64,000 nt of DNA, taken from Caballeronia sp031450805. Its GTDB lineage: Bacteria; Pseudomonadota; Gammaproteobacteria; Burkholderiales; Burkholderiaceae. The translations under genes were made by a program, and so were the position numbers. This document shows positions 44,704 through 53,634 of this stretch, one piece after another. The notes below the pieces were generated by a model. It saw only the letters and a program-made list of their open reading frames with translations. It was not told the origin of the DNA and made no database searches. The DNA is taken from the NCBI RefSeq assembly GCF_031450805.1, contig NZ_JARTVY010000002.1, positions 992,001 through 1,056,000 on the forward strand. Reading direction: 5' to 3'. How positions within the stretch are numbered: position 1 is the first letter of the stretch; every line of letters begins with the position of its first letter.

Positions 44704-45183
44704 ATGCTGTTCGAACACATCCAGACCGCGTGCATCAACGACGCGGACTTGCCCTGGGTCCCCTTCACGCCCTACAGCGAGCGCGTGCTCGTCAAGTACT
44801 TCAAGCTCGATCCTATTCGCGGCGAAACCATCGCGCTGCTGAAAGCGCCGGCGAAAGGGCAGATGCCGCGTCACCGGCATACGGGCACGGTCATCGTCTA
44901 TACGGTGGAAGGGCGATGGAAGTATCGCGAGCACGAGTGGATCGCGGAGAAAGGAAGCATCGTGTACGAGACGGCCGGCTCCGCGCATACGCCGGAAGCC
45001 GTCGCGCCGCTGGATGGTCCGGGCGATATCGTCACGCTCAACATCATTCAGGGCGAACTCGTGTTCACCGATGAAACCGGCCGCACGCTCGCCACCGAAG
45101 ACTGGCGTAGCGGCTGGAACCGCTATGACGCGTACTGCCGCGCGCACGGCCTCGCGCCGCGCGATCTGACGGCGTTCGGCTAG
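44704..45183 (+). CDS. Cupin of the 2,4'-dihydroxyacetophenone dioxygenase-like family
   Basis: The 159-residue protein is a single small beta-barrel. The metal-site motif is visible as GQMPRHRHTGTVIVYTVEGRW, with the later histidine in GSAHTPEAV. AAGGAG is well placed 5 bases before ATG 44704. The ChrR-like DAD-family annotation is common for this sequence pattern, but the actual dioxygenase substrate is unknown; many members are general cupins. It diverges from the ABC transporter and converges with a DUF2827 gene 14 bases away. Confidence 0.8.
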   Translation: MLFEHIQTACINDADLPWVPFTPYSERVLVKYFKLDPIRGETIALLKAPAKGQMPRHRHTGTVIVYTVEGRWKYREHEWIAEKGSIVYETAGSAHTPEAVAPLDGPGDIVTLNIIQGELVFTDETGRTLATEDWRSGWNRYDAYCRAHGLAPRDLTAFG

Positions 45184-45197
45184 CGCGCGGCGCGGCC

Positions 45198-46355
45198 CTA
45201 GCGCTTCTGAAAGAGCGCGTCGAGCGCTTCCGAATACGCGCGGATGTTCGCCTCGTATAACGGGTCCAGCGTGCGCAGGAATGCACGGGCAGTGGCGCGA
45301 TAGGCTTCGAGATTCGCGTCGTGCCGCTCGAACGCCTCACGCAGCGCGCGGCCGCCGTCTTCGCAGTCGAAGCCGTGATAGCGGTATCCGCAATCGCCGA
45401 TCATGTCCGAATTGTGGATGAGCGGATAGCCGCCGTGCAACGCCTCGTAGTACAGATAGTTCTGCGCATTCTCCCACTGGTGACTGACGATAGCATCGAT
45501 CTCGCGCGGCACGATCTGCGCGAACGGAAACCGCGCCTCGAACGATGCGAGGTTGTGCCTGACCACATCCAGATTCCGCGCGAATTCGATGAACGTGGGC
45601 TGCTCCTTCAGCTTCGCCGTGCCGTAGACGCGCACGGCGTCGAGCACGTTCGGATCGGCGCGATGCGCGCATTCGCACGCGAGCAGCGGCACGTAGCTCG
45701 TCTTCACCATCGAGACGTTCGGCTCGAAGATGCCGACGCGCCAGCGGCGCTTGCCCGGCTGATAGCCGAAGCTCAATCCTTCGGGCAGATTGCGCGCGTC
45801 CTTCTCGAGCAGCATCGGGCTCCAGATATGCGGCACGATCGTGACCGGCGCGCGGCCGAGCGCCTGAAAGTACGGCTTGCCGGTCCGTTCGTACTCGGGC
45901 AGGGTCCACATCGCATCGTAGTAAAGCTGGGAGACGAGGCCCGCGGGCGGCAGCCCGAAAACCATGCATTCGATATCGAGCACGTAGTCATTGCCGACGC
46001 GCATCGACACGATCTTGCCGCCGCGCTCGCGGAAGCGCGTCACCCATTCGTGACTGAGCTGCGCGGCCATTTCGATCATCACGTCGAGCCGGCCCAGCGC
46101 GGATTCCGGTTCGATGAGCGGCGCGGGCGCATCCGCCATGAAACGCTTCGCGTCTTCGCGGGTGCCGTCGCCGCTCGCGACGATGTAGACGGCCTCCACG
46201 TTCGGCGACCGCGCGAGCAGCATGATGAGAAAGAGCGCGTTCTGGGCGATGCCGCTTTCGAACATCGACTGTCCGGCGCCGCGCACATACACCGACACGC
46301 CGACGCGCAGCTTGCGCGCAGAAGGCTTCTTGCTTGTGTTGTTCACGGAACTCAT
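45198..46355 (-). CDS. DUF2827 family protein (second of a tandem pair)
   Basis: The 385-residue protein has a short basic N-terminus, then LRVGVSVYVRGAGQSMFESG. It has a Rossmann-like strand/helix pattern, with blocks VVRHNLASFEARFPF, DAIVSHQWENAQNYLYYEAL and GGYPLIHNSDMIGDCGYRYH. The last block resembles the donor site of GT-B glycosyltransferases in style, but the usual catalytic motifs are not certain. It overlaps the preceding paralogue by four bases (ATGA), with GGGAG before ATG 46355. Family function is unknown. No signal or membrane helix. Glycan transfer is a hypothesis. Confidence 0.85.
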   Translation of the reverse strand: MSSVNNTSKKPSARKLRVGVSVYVRGAGQSMFESGIAQNALFLIMLLARSPNVEAVYIVASGDGTREDAKRFMADAPAPLIEPESALGRLDVMIEMAAQLSHEWVTRFRERGGKIVSMRVGNDYVLDIECMVFGLPPAGLVSQLYYDAMWTLPEYERTGKPYFQALGRAPVTIVPHIWSPMLLEKDARNLPEGLSFGYQPGKRRWRVGIFEPNVSMVKTSYVPLLACECAHRADPNVLDAVRVYGTAKLKEQPTFIEFARNLDVVRHNLASFEARFPFAQIVPREIDAIVSHQWENAQNYLYYEALHGGYPLIHNSDMIGDCGYRYHGFDCEDGGRALREAFERHDANLEAYRATARAFLRTLDPLYEANIRAYSEALDALFQKR

Positions 46356-47488
46356 CGTGCGGCGCTCCCGTTCGGGCGATTCCAGAGATGCATCAGGCGT
46401 TGCGCGTAGGCTTCCAGATTGGCGGGGTTGAACGGATCGACGGCGTCGATCACGCGGCGCGCGCGCGCGCGGTAATCGTCGAGCGACGCGTCGTGCTCGC
46501 GCACCGCGCGCAGCAGTTGCCGCGCGCCTTCCTGCACGTCGAAGTCGGGATAGTAATAACCGGCGTCTTTCAGCCAGGGCGAGTTGTGGATCAGCGGATA
46601 ACCGCCGAAGAGCGCATCGAGATAGAGATAGTTCTGGTCGTTGGCCCATTGATGCGACACGATCGCGTCGCCGTGCATCGCCATGAAACTCACGATATCG
46701 TGCCGGCCTTCGAACAGCGCGCGATGATCCCGCACGAGGTCGAGCGAATTCGCGAGATACAGCAGCGTCGGATGGTCCTTCATGTGGAAGGTGTTCAGCG
46801 CGACCATCTTCGATACGCTTTCGCGGTTGGCGCGATACGCCTCATCACAGACGAGCATCGGAATGCTCGACGTTTTCTGCACCGATATGTTCGGCTCGAA
46901 AATGCCGATACGCAGCGCCTGCGTGCCCGTCTCCGCGCGCGGGCGGTAGCCGTAGCGATGGCCGTGCTGCGCGACATGCGCAATGCGTTGCTCGAGGAAT
47001 TGCGGATGCCAGATATACGGCACTTCGAACACGTCGCAGCGATGCAGCGTGCGCATGATCGGCGCGGACGGCGCGTCCTTCGACAGCAGCCAGACTTCGT
47101 CACAGCGATCCGGGCGCGGCATGTGGCCCGTCTTGCGGAACATCGCCGCTTCGGTGAGCCCGAGATACGGCTGACCGACGACATAGAACACGACCTTGCG
47201 CCCGCGCGCGCGCATCAGGTCGAGCCAGCCGACATCGAGCGCGCCGCCCAGTTCGATGATCACATCGACGGCATCGGTCGCCTCTCGCAAGCCGATCACG
47301 CGCAGCTTCTTGCCGGCGAGGTCCACTTCCTGCGGCATGGCGGCGAGCGCGCCGACATCGATCAGGTCGACGGAAGAAACAAAGGGCAGGCGCTGAAACA
47401 ATTCCGCGAGAAAGACGATGTTCTGGCCCATTCCGTTCGACCAGATGCTATGCCCCTCGTAGCTCGCCATCGAAATGCCGATTCTCAT
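46352..47488 (-). CDS. DUF2827 family protein (first of a tandem pair)
   Basis: The 378-residue paralogue of its downstream neighbour aligns block for block: MRIGISMASYEGHSIWSNGMG at the start, VPYIWHPQFLEQR, LRIGIFEPNISVQKTSSIPM, GDAIVSHQWANDQNYLYLDA and GGYPLIHNSPWLKDAGYYYP. The shared GIFEPN-S-V-KTS and IVSHQW signatures show a gene duplication. ATG 47488 is used; in-frame ATG 47542 would add 18 residues. The ribosome site is weak. Being in one unit with an overlap suggests the two act together, perhaps as a heteromer or on successive steps. Confidence 0.85.
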   Translation of the reverse strand: MRIGISMASYEGHSIWSNGMGQNIVFLAELFQRLPFVSSVDLIDVGALAAMPQEVDLAGKKLRVIGLREATDAVDVIIELGGALDVGWLDLMRARGRKVVFYVVGQPYLGLTEAAMFRKTGHMPRPDRCDEVWLLSKDAPSAPIMRTLHRCDVFEVPYIWHPQFLEQRIAHVAQHGHRYGYRPRAETGTQALRIGIFEPNISVQKTSSIPMLVCDEAYRANRESVSKMVALNTFHMKDHPTLLYLANSLDLVRDHRALFEGRHDIVSFMAMHGDAIVSHQWANDQNYLYLDALFGGYPLIHNSPWLKDAGYYYPDFDVQEGARQLLRAVREHDASLDDYRARARRVIDAVDPFNPANLEAYAQRLMHLWNRPNGSAAR

Positions 47489-47905
47489 TGACACCACTTT
47501 CAATACTCCGAAAAGACTTCGCCGGGCCATGACAGGCGGCAAGACAGCGCGCGGTCCGCGCAGACTGGCCCGGCGTGAAACGTTGATTCAGAACCACGAC
47601 TCGAGCCGAAACGAAGCAACGACGGAAACAATGTCGCTGCGGCCGGCCGACCGGGTGCGGCGTTCGTGACAGACGAAGAACGGGCAACGCGAAGCGGCGG
47701 CGCCTCCGTGCGGCATCGAGTGCGATGACGGGCGCTTCGGCGGCGCGGCATTCTACCAACTGCCATCCGTCATCGTTTGATGAACTGAGTGTAGGCCAAA
47801 CTTTCGGAAATATGGCAGCGAGCGGCCGTTCGCGACTTCAGGAAGACGGGCGTCGCGGCTCGGTAGAATCAGGCGTCGCATCCATTCACGAAACAGGAGC
47901 AATCG
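47489..47905. other. Divergent intergenic region between DUF2827 pair and hbd
   Basis: About 417 bases with no supported gene. It must hold promoters for both directions. CAGGAGC at 47893-47899 is the hbd ribosome site. No strong repeat or terminator is visible; some short open frames here are GC-driven shadows. Confidence 0.5.
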
Positions 47906-48757
47906 ATGAGCATTCAGACGGTCGGTATCGTCGGAGCGGGAACGATGGGCAACGGCATTGCGCAGGTCGCGGCCGTCGCGGGATTGAAGGTCGTGATGAT
48001 CGATGTCACCGACGCCGCGCTTGCAAAGGGCGTCGCCACGCTGACGAACAGCCTCGCGCGCCTCGTGTCGAAGGACAAGCTCGATGCTGCCGCGCGCGAT
48101 GCGGCCATCGGGCGCATCGGGACATCGACCGATTACGCGTGTCTCGCCGAAGCCGACATCGTCATCGAAGCGGCGACCGAGAACACCGAGCTCAAGCAGC
48201 GCATCCTGAAGCAGATCGAAGCCGCCGCGCGGCCCGATGCGATCATCGCGACGAATACGTCGTCCATTTCGATCACCGCGCTCGGGGCGACGCTCGCCGA
48301 CCCGGGCCGCTTCATCGGCATGCACTTCTTCAATCCGGTGCCGCTTCTGCCGCTCGTCGAAGTAATACGCGGCGTGCGCACCAGCGACGAAACCGCCGCG
48401 ACCGTGCGCGCGCTGACCGAAACGCTCGACAAGTCGCCGATCGGCGTGCGCAATTCGCCGGGCTTCGTCGTCAACCGCATTCTCGTGCCGATGATCAACG
48501 AAGCGTTCTTCGTGCTCTACGAGGGCATTGCGAGCGCGGAGGAAATCGACGCCGGCATGAAGCTCGGCGCGAATCATCCGATCGGGCCGCTCGCACTGGC
48601 CGATCTGATCGGGCTCGACGTGTGTCTTTCCGTGATGGACGTGCTTCATCGGGACTTCGCCGACTCGAAGTATCGTGCGTGCCCGATGCTGCGCGAATAC
48701 GTCGCGGCGGGGCGGCTCGGGCGCAAGACGCGGCAAGGCGTGTATCGCTACGACTGA
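47906..48757 (+). CDS. 3-hydroxybutyryl-CoA dehydrogenase
   Basis: NAD(P)-dependent oxidoreductase of 283 residues interconverting 3-hydroxybutyryl-CoA and acetoacetyl-CoA. The N-terminal Rossmann loop is GIVGAGTMGNGIAQVAAVAG; the active-site region reads IIATNTSSISITALGA, GMHFFNPVPLLPLVEVI (catalytic H and N), NSPGFVVNRILVPMINEA and GPLALADLIGLDV. Size and single-domain pair match Hbd/PaaH rather than a FadB fusion. AGGAGC precedes ATG 47906. It stands alone; roles in beta-oxidation, polyhydroxybutyrate or aromatic catabolism are all possible. Confidence 0.93.
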   Translation: MSIQTVGIVGAGTMGNGIAQVAAVAGLKVVMIDVTDAALAKGVATLTNSLARLVSKDKLDAAARDAAIGRIGTSTDYACLAEADIVIEAATENTELKQRILKQIEAAARPDAIIATNTSSISITALGATLADPGRFIGMHFFNPVPLLPLVEVIRGVRTSDETAATVRALTETLDKSPIGVRNSPGFVVNRILVPMINEAFFVLYEGIASAEEIDAGMKLGANHPIGPLALADLIGLDVCLSVMDVLHRDFADSKYRACPMLREYVAAGRLGRKTRQGVYRYD

Positions 48758-48770
48758 TTGCCGCGAGCGG

Positions 48771-48878
48771 TCACGCAGCCGGCAGCAGCGTGGCGAGATT
48801 GCTGAACACGGTGATCAACGCATTGACGCCGACGAACGCGAGCGCCCCGCTGGACGAACGGTTTTTGCAACTGCCCAT
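48771..48878 (-). CDS. Possible 35-residue small membrane protein
   Basis: A short frame in the 330-base gap between hbd and the AI-2E permease gene. AGGAAGAAGG stands immediately before ATG 48878. The peptide starts MGSCKNRSSSG and then has a hydrophobic helix, LAFVGVNALITVF, ending in LLPAA. The composition and strong upstream site make translation credible, but there is no comparative support and such frames arise by chance in GC-rich DNA. The rest of the gap, 48879-49087, holds nothing recognised beyond the permease promoter. Confidence 0.35.
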   Translation of the reverse strand: MGSCKNRSSSGALAFVGVNALITVFSNLATLLPAA

Positions 48879-49087
48879 CCTTCTTCCTGGCGCACGGAGG
48901 GCAGTCCATGCATGTGCCCGGGCGCGCGGGGAAACGCTCTGCGGTTTGAGTACGATCGATTGCATGCCGTATCATGCCGCCCGTCGTTCGCAAGACGCTG
49001 CTTGCTCGCGCGCGTGCTTTGGCTTATCGCTCGATGCATGCGCGGTGTCTGCCGCGCCCTCCGCATTCCTTACGAAACACACGCGCC

Positions 49088-50179
49088 ATGTCAACTCCAC
49101 CCAACGGCCAGCCGAATCTCAATCCGCGCCAGCCGGTCGATATCGCCCGCATTCTGCTTCTCATCGCGATCCTGCTTGCGCTGACCATCGGCAGCCTGTA
49201 TATCCTGCGGCCGTTCATTCCCGGCATCATCTGGGCAACGACGATCGTCATCGCCACATGGCCGCTGATGCTCGCCGTCCAGCGCCGCTGCGGCAACCGC
49301 CGCTGGGTCGCGACGACGGTGATGCTGCTCGGCTTGCTGATCGTCATCGTCCTGCCGCTCTATCAGGCGATCTCGACGCTCGCGCTGCATGCCGGCGACA
49401 TCATGTCGGCCATCAAGAGCCTGCCGACTTACGCGCTCCCTCCGCCGCCGGCCTGGGTGCACGACGTGCCGCTCGTCGGACAGCGCGTCGCGACCGAATG
49501 GCAATCGCTCTCCGATGCCGGCCCCGGCGGACTCCTCGCGAAGCTGGAACCCTATGCGACCGTCGCCGCACGATGGATGCTGTCGCACGCGGCCGTCGTC
49601 GGCGTGTTCGTCGTGCACATGCTCATCACGCTCGTCATCTCGGGCATCCTGTACACGCGCGGCGAAGCGGCGGGGAGTTTCGTCGTGCGCTTCGCGACGC
49701 GCATCGCGGGACAGCGCGGCGCGGAAGCGATCAAGCTCGCGGGCCTTGCCATCCGGGCGGTGGCGCTCGGCATCGTCGTAACGGCCGTCACGCAATCGGC
49801 GCTCGGCGGCATCGGGCTGTTCGTCGCCGGCGTGCCGGCGGCGGGCGTCATCACGGCCGTCATGCTGATGCTGTGTCTCGCGCAGATCGGGCCGCTCTTG
49901 CCGCTGCTCGGCGGTGTCGCCTGGCTTTTCTGGCACGATTCGCATGTGGCGGCGGTGCTGCTGCTCGTGTGGTCGCTGATGATCGCGATGCTCGACAACT
50001 TCTTGCGCCCGCTGCTGATTCAGCGCGGCGTCAATTTGTCCATGTTGCTGATTCTTTCCGGCGTGCTTGGCGGCATGTTCGCTTTCGGAATAGTCGGATT
50101 ATTCATAGGACCGGTTATTCTGGCCGTCACTTCCGCCATTTTGAATGCGTGGATCAACGAGCAGCCGCCGACCGCGTGA
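49088..50179 (+). CDS. AI-2E family transporter (YdiK-like)
   Basis: The 363-residue membrane protein has eight predicted helices. ILRPFIPGIIWATTIVIATWP is the conserved first pair; VTAVTQSALGGIGLFVAGVP and the final GMFAFGIVGLFIGPVILAV are hallmarks of the family. The start is ATG 49088, where the hydrophilic N-terminus begins; an upstream frame adds 38 unlikely residues. Members have been linked to autoinducer-2 export, sodium/proton exchange or other roles, so the name is a family label. It is monocistronic as seen, with 330 bases upstream. Confidence 0.9.
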   Translation: MSTPPNGQPNLNPRQPVDIARILLLIAILLALTIGSLYILRPFIPGIIWATTIVIATWPLMLAVQRRCGNRRWVATTVMLLGLLIVIVLPLYQAISTLALHAGDIMSAIKSLPTYALPPPPAWVHDVPLVGQRVATEWQSLSDAGPGGLLAKLEPYATVAARWMLSHAAVVGVFVVHMLITLVISGILYTRGEAAGSFVVRFATRIAGQRGAEAIKLAGLAIRAVALGIVVTAVTQSALGGIGLFVAGVPAAGVITAVMLMLCLAQIGPLLPLLGGVAWLFWHDSHVAAVLLLVWSLMIAMLDNFLRPLLIQRGVNLSMLLILSGVLGGMFAFGIVGLFIGPVILAVTSAILNAWINEQPPTA

Positions 50180-50448
50180 AACGCTTCTTGCATTAGCGGC
50201 CTGCTCCGCGATTCGAGCGCAATCGAGCGACCGCCGTTGCTTCGCGGCGACGGCTGCGATTCATCTCGATAATAAATTTCGACAAATCGGATACCGAAGT
50301 GCGAAGTTATCCTAGATTCCTTTTCGGAGTCGTACGAAAAAGCGTCCTCCGGCCGCTGTACACAGTGTTTCACGGTTTTGCGACGCGACAAACCCGTTAC
50401 AATAGGTTTCTTTGATACTTGCCCGATCCAGGGCGTAGGGGAATGACC

Positions 50449-51003
50449 ATGTCTTTGCGCGACGTGGACGTCATCGATTACATCGGGATCAATGTCCTGT
50501 TTAAGCAAGTGTATGTCGGCCTTTTCGATGACCTCGACTGGCAGGACGAACAATTGCATCAGGATTTGCTGACGAAGAAAATCGACCACTACACCCGGTA
50601 TATTCGCTCGGGTCAATTACTGCTGAATTATCCGAAAGTCCGGGGCTATGAGATCGTCGTCGAATACGTTTCGATGCAGGCCATGACGCCTTCCGGCGTC
50701 CGCTTCTGGAAAACGCGGGAAGAACTGATTCGCGCCGCGGGTTATGGCGTGCGTACGCGTGGTGTCGATGTGCGACGCTCGCTCGGGTTAAGCGTCGAGG
50801 AAGACGTCGCAATGACGGAAGAAGCGGATGTGTGCGAGCTCGTCGAGCCGCCCGCGCTCGAAGTGCTGGACCCGGAGCCGGACATGCAGTTCACCGAGGT
50901 GAGGGACGTCTCTTTTTTGCCGCCGCCCGTTCGGGCGCCGCGCCGGCTTCAATCGTTGCCGGTGCTGAACCGGCTTGCGATGCGCCGGGCGGCGATGATG
51001 TAA
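50449..51003 (+). CDS. Hypothetical protein, 184 residues
   Basis: Starts MSLRDVDVIDYIGINVLFKQ. An AGGGG site is best spaced to ATG 50449, although ATG 50443 is also in frame. The first 100 residues are well packed (QVYVGLFDDLDWQDEQLHQD; KIDHYTRYIRSGQLLLNYP). The tail is acidic then Pro/Arg-rich (LEVLDPEPDMQFTEV). There is no signal peptide or membrane helix. The upstream 270 bases are AT-richer than average and include TACAAT at 50398-50403, a likely -10 box. A strong terminator follows, so it is a single-gene unit. Family and function not recognised. Confidence 0.7.
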   Translation: MSLRDVDVIDYIGINVLFKQVYVGLFDDLDWQDEQLHQDLLTKKIDHYTRYIRSGQLLLNYPKVRGYEIVVEYVSMQAMTPSGVRFWKTREELIRAAGYGVRTRGVDVRRSLGLSVEEDVAMTEEADVCELVEPPALEVLDPEPDMQFTEVRDVSFLPPPVRAPRRLQSLPVLNRLAMRRAAMM

Positions 51004-51045
51004 GCGGCGAAGCGCAGCATCGAGGCGATGCGATCACGAAATAGT

Positions 51046-51081
51046 AAAGCGGCGAGCCCATGAAGCTCGCCGCTTTCTTTC
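51046..51081 (+). terminator. Strong Rho-independent terminator
   Basis: A perfect 12-base stem (AAAGCGGCGAGC at 51046-51057 and GCTCGCCGCTTT at 51065-51076) with a 7-base loop and CTTTC tail. It sits about 43 bases after the stop of the 184-residue gene. With A-rich left arm and T-rich right arm it can also serve the convergent downstream gene. Confidence 0.88.
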
Positions 51082-51096
51082 GTGGGAGCCGCGCGC

Positions 51097-51798
51097 CTAC
51101 TGTCCCACACCCAGCGCGGACGTCGCGATAGCCGGCACCGAAATGCCGTTCGTCTTGGCGTATTGCACCGCCTGCGTCAACGTCTGCACGAGCGATTGCA
51201 ATTGCCCCGGCGCCGATTGCGCGATATAGGACGCCGCCTGCGCCGTCCCCGGATTCGTTCCCGCCTGCAAGAGCGAGGACATGTTCATCGAGTTCTTCAC
51301 CGCGCCGAGGTCCGACTGCAGACCCGCATATTGCTTGACGCCCTGCCCGAGCGACGCGAGCCCATCCGTGAACGTCTGCTTGCTGGCGGCAGTCGGCGGC
51401 GTGGCCGCGTTGCCGGTGAACGCCTGCATCAGCGATTGCGATACGCTCTGTTGCGTCCCGCCGAGTTGCGACAGCACACTGGCGCTCGGCACTCCGCCTC
51501 CCGAGGCGCCCGACAGCAGCCCCGCCGCCGATTGCGCCTGGCTGGCGACGCCCGCCATCCCCATTGCCGATGCGAGACTCGATTGCCCCGTCAGCACCTG
51601 CTGGTTGGCGCCGAGATAGTTCTGCACGAGCGAGCCGAGCGCGGACGGTTGCGCCGCGGCATTCCCGTCCGCTGACTCCGACTTGTTGCCGAAGCCGAAT
51701 TGTTGAAGGTTGATCTGTGCGTAAGATGCGGCGGGCGCCGCGAGCGCACCTGCGAGGCCAGCCGTCAGAAGCGCGATCCGTAGCGAGCGATTCGGCAT
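51097..51798 (-). CDS. Secreted Ser/Gln/Ala-rich hypothetical protein
   Basis: The 233 residues have a clear signal peptide (LRIALLTAGLAGALAAPAASYA, cleavage near YAQI). The mature part is low in charge and rich in Ser, Gln, Ala and Leu. Amphipathic segments include SALGSLVQNYLGANQQVL, SKQTFTDGLASLGQGVKQY and GQLQSLVQTLTQAVQYAKTN. No cysteines are visible. Periplasmic or secreted. AGGGAGGAA lies 7 bases before ATG 51798. No domain was recognised. It converges with the 184-residue gene across a shared terminator. Confidence 0.72.
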   Translation of the reverse strand: MPNRSLRIALLTAGLAGALAAPAASYAQINLQQFGFGNKSESADGNAAAQPSALGSLVQNYLGANQQVLTGQSSLASAMGMAGVASQAQSAAGLLSGASGGGVPSASVLSQLGGTQQSVSQSLMQAFTGNAATPPTAASKQTFTDGLASLGQGVKQYAGLQSDLGAVKNSMNMSSLLQAGTNPGTAQAASYIAQSAPGQLQSLVQTLTQAVQYAKTNGISVPAIATSALGVGQ

Positions 51799-51921
51799 GT
51801 CGGGTTCCTCCCTGAATTGATCCGACGTGAATGGAGCCGATTCGACCTGCGGGCCTTCAGACGGTTCGCCGAGTTACATTTGCTTTCGATTCGCGCCGCA
51901 AGCCGGGGTTTCCAGACCGCA

Positions 51922-53622
51922 TCATTTCGCCGGCTCGCGCAGTTCCGGAAAGTCTTCTTCCCAGAATTCGTTGTCGCGCCGTGTGCCGTCCTGCCCGCGC
52001 GCCGTCTCATGCCTGCGCAAGTCGACGCGCCGGATCTTGCCGGAAATCGTCTTCGGCAATTCGGCGAACTCGACCCGCCGAATGCGCTTATAGGGCGCGA
52101 GCCGCTCGCGCGAGAAAGCGAACACGCTGCGCGCCAGTTCCGGGCCGATGGTGAACCCGTGACGCAGCGTCACGAAAGCCTTCGGCACAGACAAGCGCAA
52201 CGCATCCGGGCTCGGCACGACCGCCGCTTCCGCGATCGCCTCGTGTTCGATCAGCACGCTCTCCAGCTCGAACGGGCTCAGGCGGTAATCGGAGGACTTG
52301 AAGACATCGTCGGCGCGGCCGATGTACGTGAAATAGCCGTCCGCGCCGCGCGCCGCGACATCGGACGTGCGATAGAAGCCGCCGCGCATCGCGTTTTCTG
52401 TAGCAGCGGGATTATCGGCATAACCGGTCATCAGGCCGAGCGGCGGCGGGTCGAGCGCAAGCGCGATCTCACCTTCGTCGGCGGGCTGGCCGTCCGGATC
52501 GAGCAGCGCCACGCGATAACCCGGCAGCGGACGCCCCATCGATCCGGGCACGAGCCGCTGGCCCGGCGAATTGGCGATCTGCGCGGTGGTCTCCGTCTGG
52601 CCGTAGCCATCGCGGATCGGCACGCCCCACGCCGCCTGCACCCGCTCGACGACTTCGGGATTGAGCGGCTCGCCGGCCCCGACGATCTCGCGCAGCTTCA
52701 CGCGATAGGACGCAAGCGGCTCCTGAACCAGCATTCGCCAGACGGTCGGCGGGGCGCATAACGTGGTGACTTCGTGCTGCACGAGCGCATCCAGCGTGCG
52801 AGCGGCGTCGAAGCGGCTGAAGTTGTAGATGAACACGCATGCCTGCGCGTTCCACGGCGCGAAAAAGCAGCTCCACGCGTGCTTCGCCCAGCCGGGGGAA
52901 CTAATGTTCCAGTGGACGTCGCCGGGCTGCAGGCCGATCCAGTACATCGTCGACAGATGGCCGGCCGGATAGCTTTCGTGCGTATGCGCGACGAGCTTCG
53001 GCTTAGACGTAGTGCCGGATGTGAAGTACAGCAGATAAGGATCGCGCGCATTCGTTTCGGCATCCGGAATAAATTCCGGCGATGCCTCGTGGCCCTCATC
53101 GTAGTCGAGCCAGCCTTCGCTCGCGCCGCCGACCGCGAGCCGCACGCCGGGAAGATCGATGCCATTGAACTTGTGCGTCTCGCTCGCCTCCGCGATCGCG
53201 TGCTGCACCTGACCGAGCGCAATGCGCTCGCGCACGTCACCGCTCGACAGCTGCGTCGTGGCGGGCAGCACGATCGCGCCGAGCTTCATCGCCGCGAGCA
53301 TGGTTTCCCATAGCTCGACGCGGTTCGGCAGCATCAGCAGAATGCGCTCGCCGCGTTTCACGTTCAGCGCGCGCAGATGATTCGCCAGCCGCGCGGAGCG
53401 CTCGCTCATCTGCGCGAAAGAGAGCCGTGTCTCATCGCCGCTTTCGCTCACGATCTGCAAGGCGGGCGCATGGTTGCCGCGCGCCATCGGATCGAAGTAG
53501 TCGAGCGCCCAGTTGAAGCGATCGAGCACGGGCCATTGGAACTCGCGATACGCGGTCTCGTAGTCGGTGCGATGACGCAGCAGAAAGTCTCTTGCCTCGA
53601 TGAACGGCTCGGCCCGGCTCAT
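51922..53622 (-). CDS. AMP-binding acyl-CoA synthetase
   Basis: ANL-superfamily ligase of 566 residues activating a carboxylic acid to its CoA thioester through an acyl-adenylate. The AMP loop is YLLYFTSGTTSKPKLVAHTH; further motifs are GAGEPLNPEVV, RDGYGQTETTAQI, YFTYIGRADDVFKSSDYRLS and the C-terminal catalytic lysine in LPKTISGKIRR. The sequence resembles medium-chain or acetyl-CoA-synthetase-like members. It lies 12 bases after an acyl-CoA dehydrogenase in one operon, pointing to a branched- or short-chain acid pathway. No thiolase or hydratase is alongside, so the exact substrate is open. Confidence 0.93.
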   Translation of the reverse strand: MSRAEPFIEARDFLLRHRTDYETAYREFQWPVLDRFNWALDYFDPMARGNHAPALQIVSESGDETRLSFAQMSERSARLANHLRALNVKRGERILLMLPNRVELWETMLAAMKLGAIVLPATTQLSSGDVRERIALGQVQHAIAEASETHKFNGIDLPGVRLAVGGASEGWLDYDEGHEASPEFIPDAETNARDPYLLYFTSGTTSKPKLVAHTHESYPAGHLSTMYWIGLQPGDVHWNISSPGWAKHAWSCFFAPWNAQACVFIYNFSRFDAARTLDALVQHEVTTLCAPPTVWRMLVQEPLASYRVKLREIVGAGEPLNPEVVERVQAAWGVPIRDGYGQTETTAQIANSPGQRLVPGSMGRPLPGYRVALLDPDGQPADEGEIALALDPPPLGLMTGYADNPAATENAMRGGFYRTSDVAARGADGYFTYIGRADDVFKSSDYRLSPFELESVLIEHEAIAEAAVVPSPDALRLSVPKAFVTLRHGFTIGPELARSVFAFSRERLAPYKRIRRVEFAELPKTISGKIRRVDLRRHETARGQDGTRRDNEFWEEDFPELREPAK

Positions 53623-53634
53623 AGGGTCTCCTTC

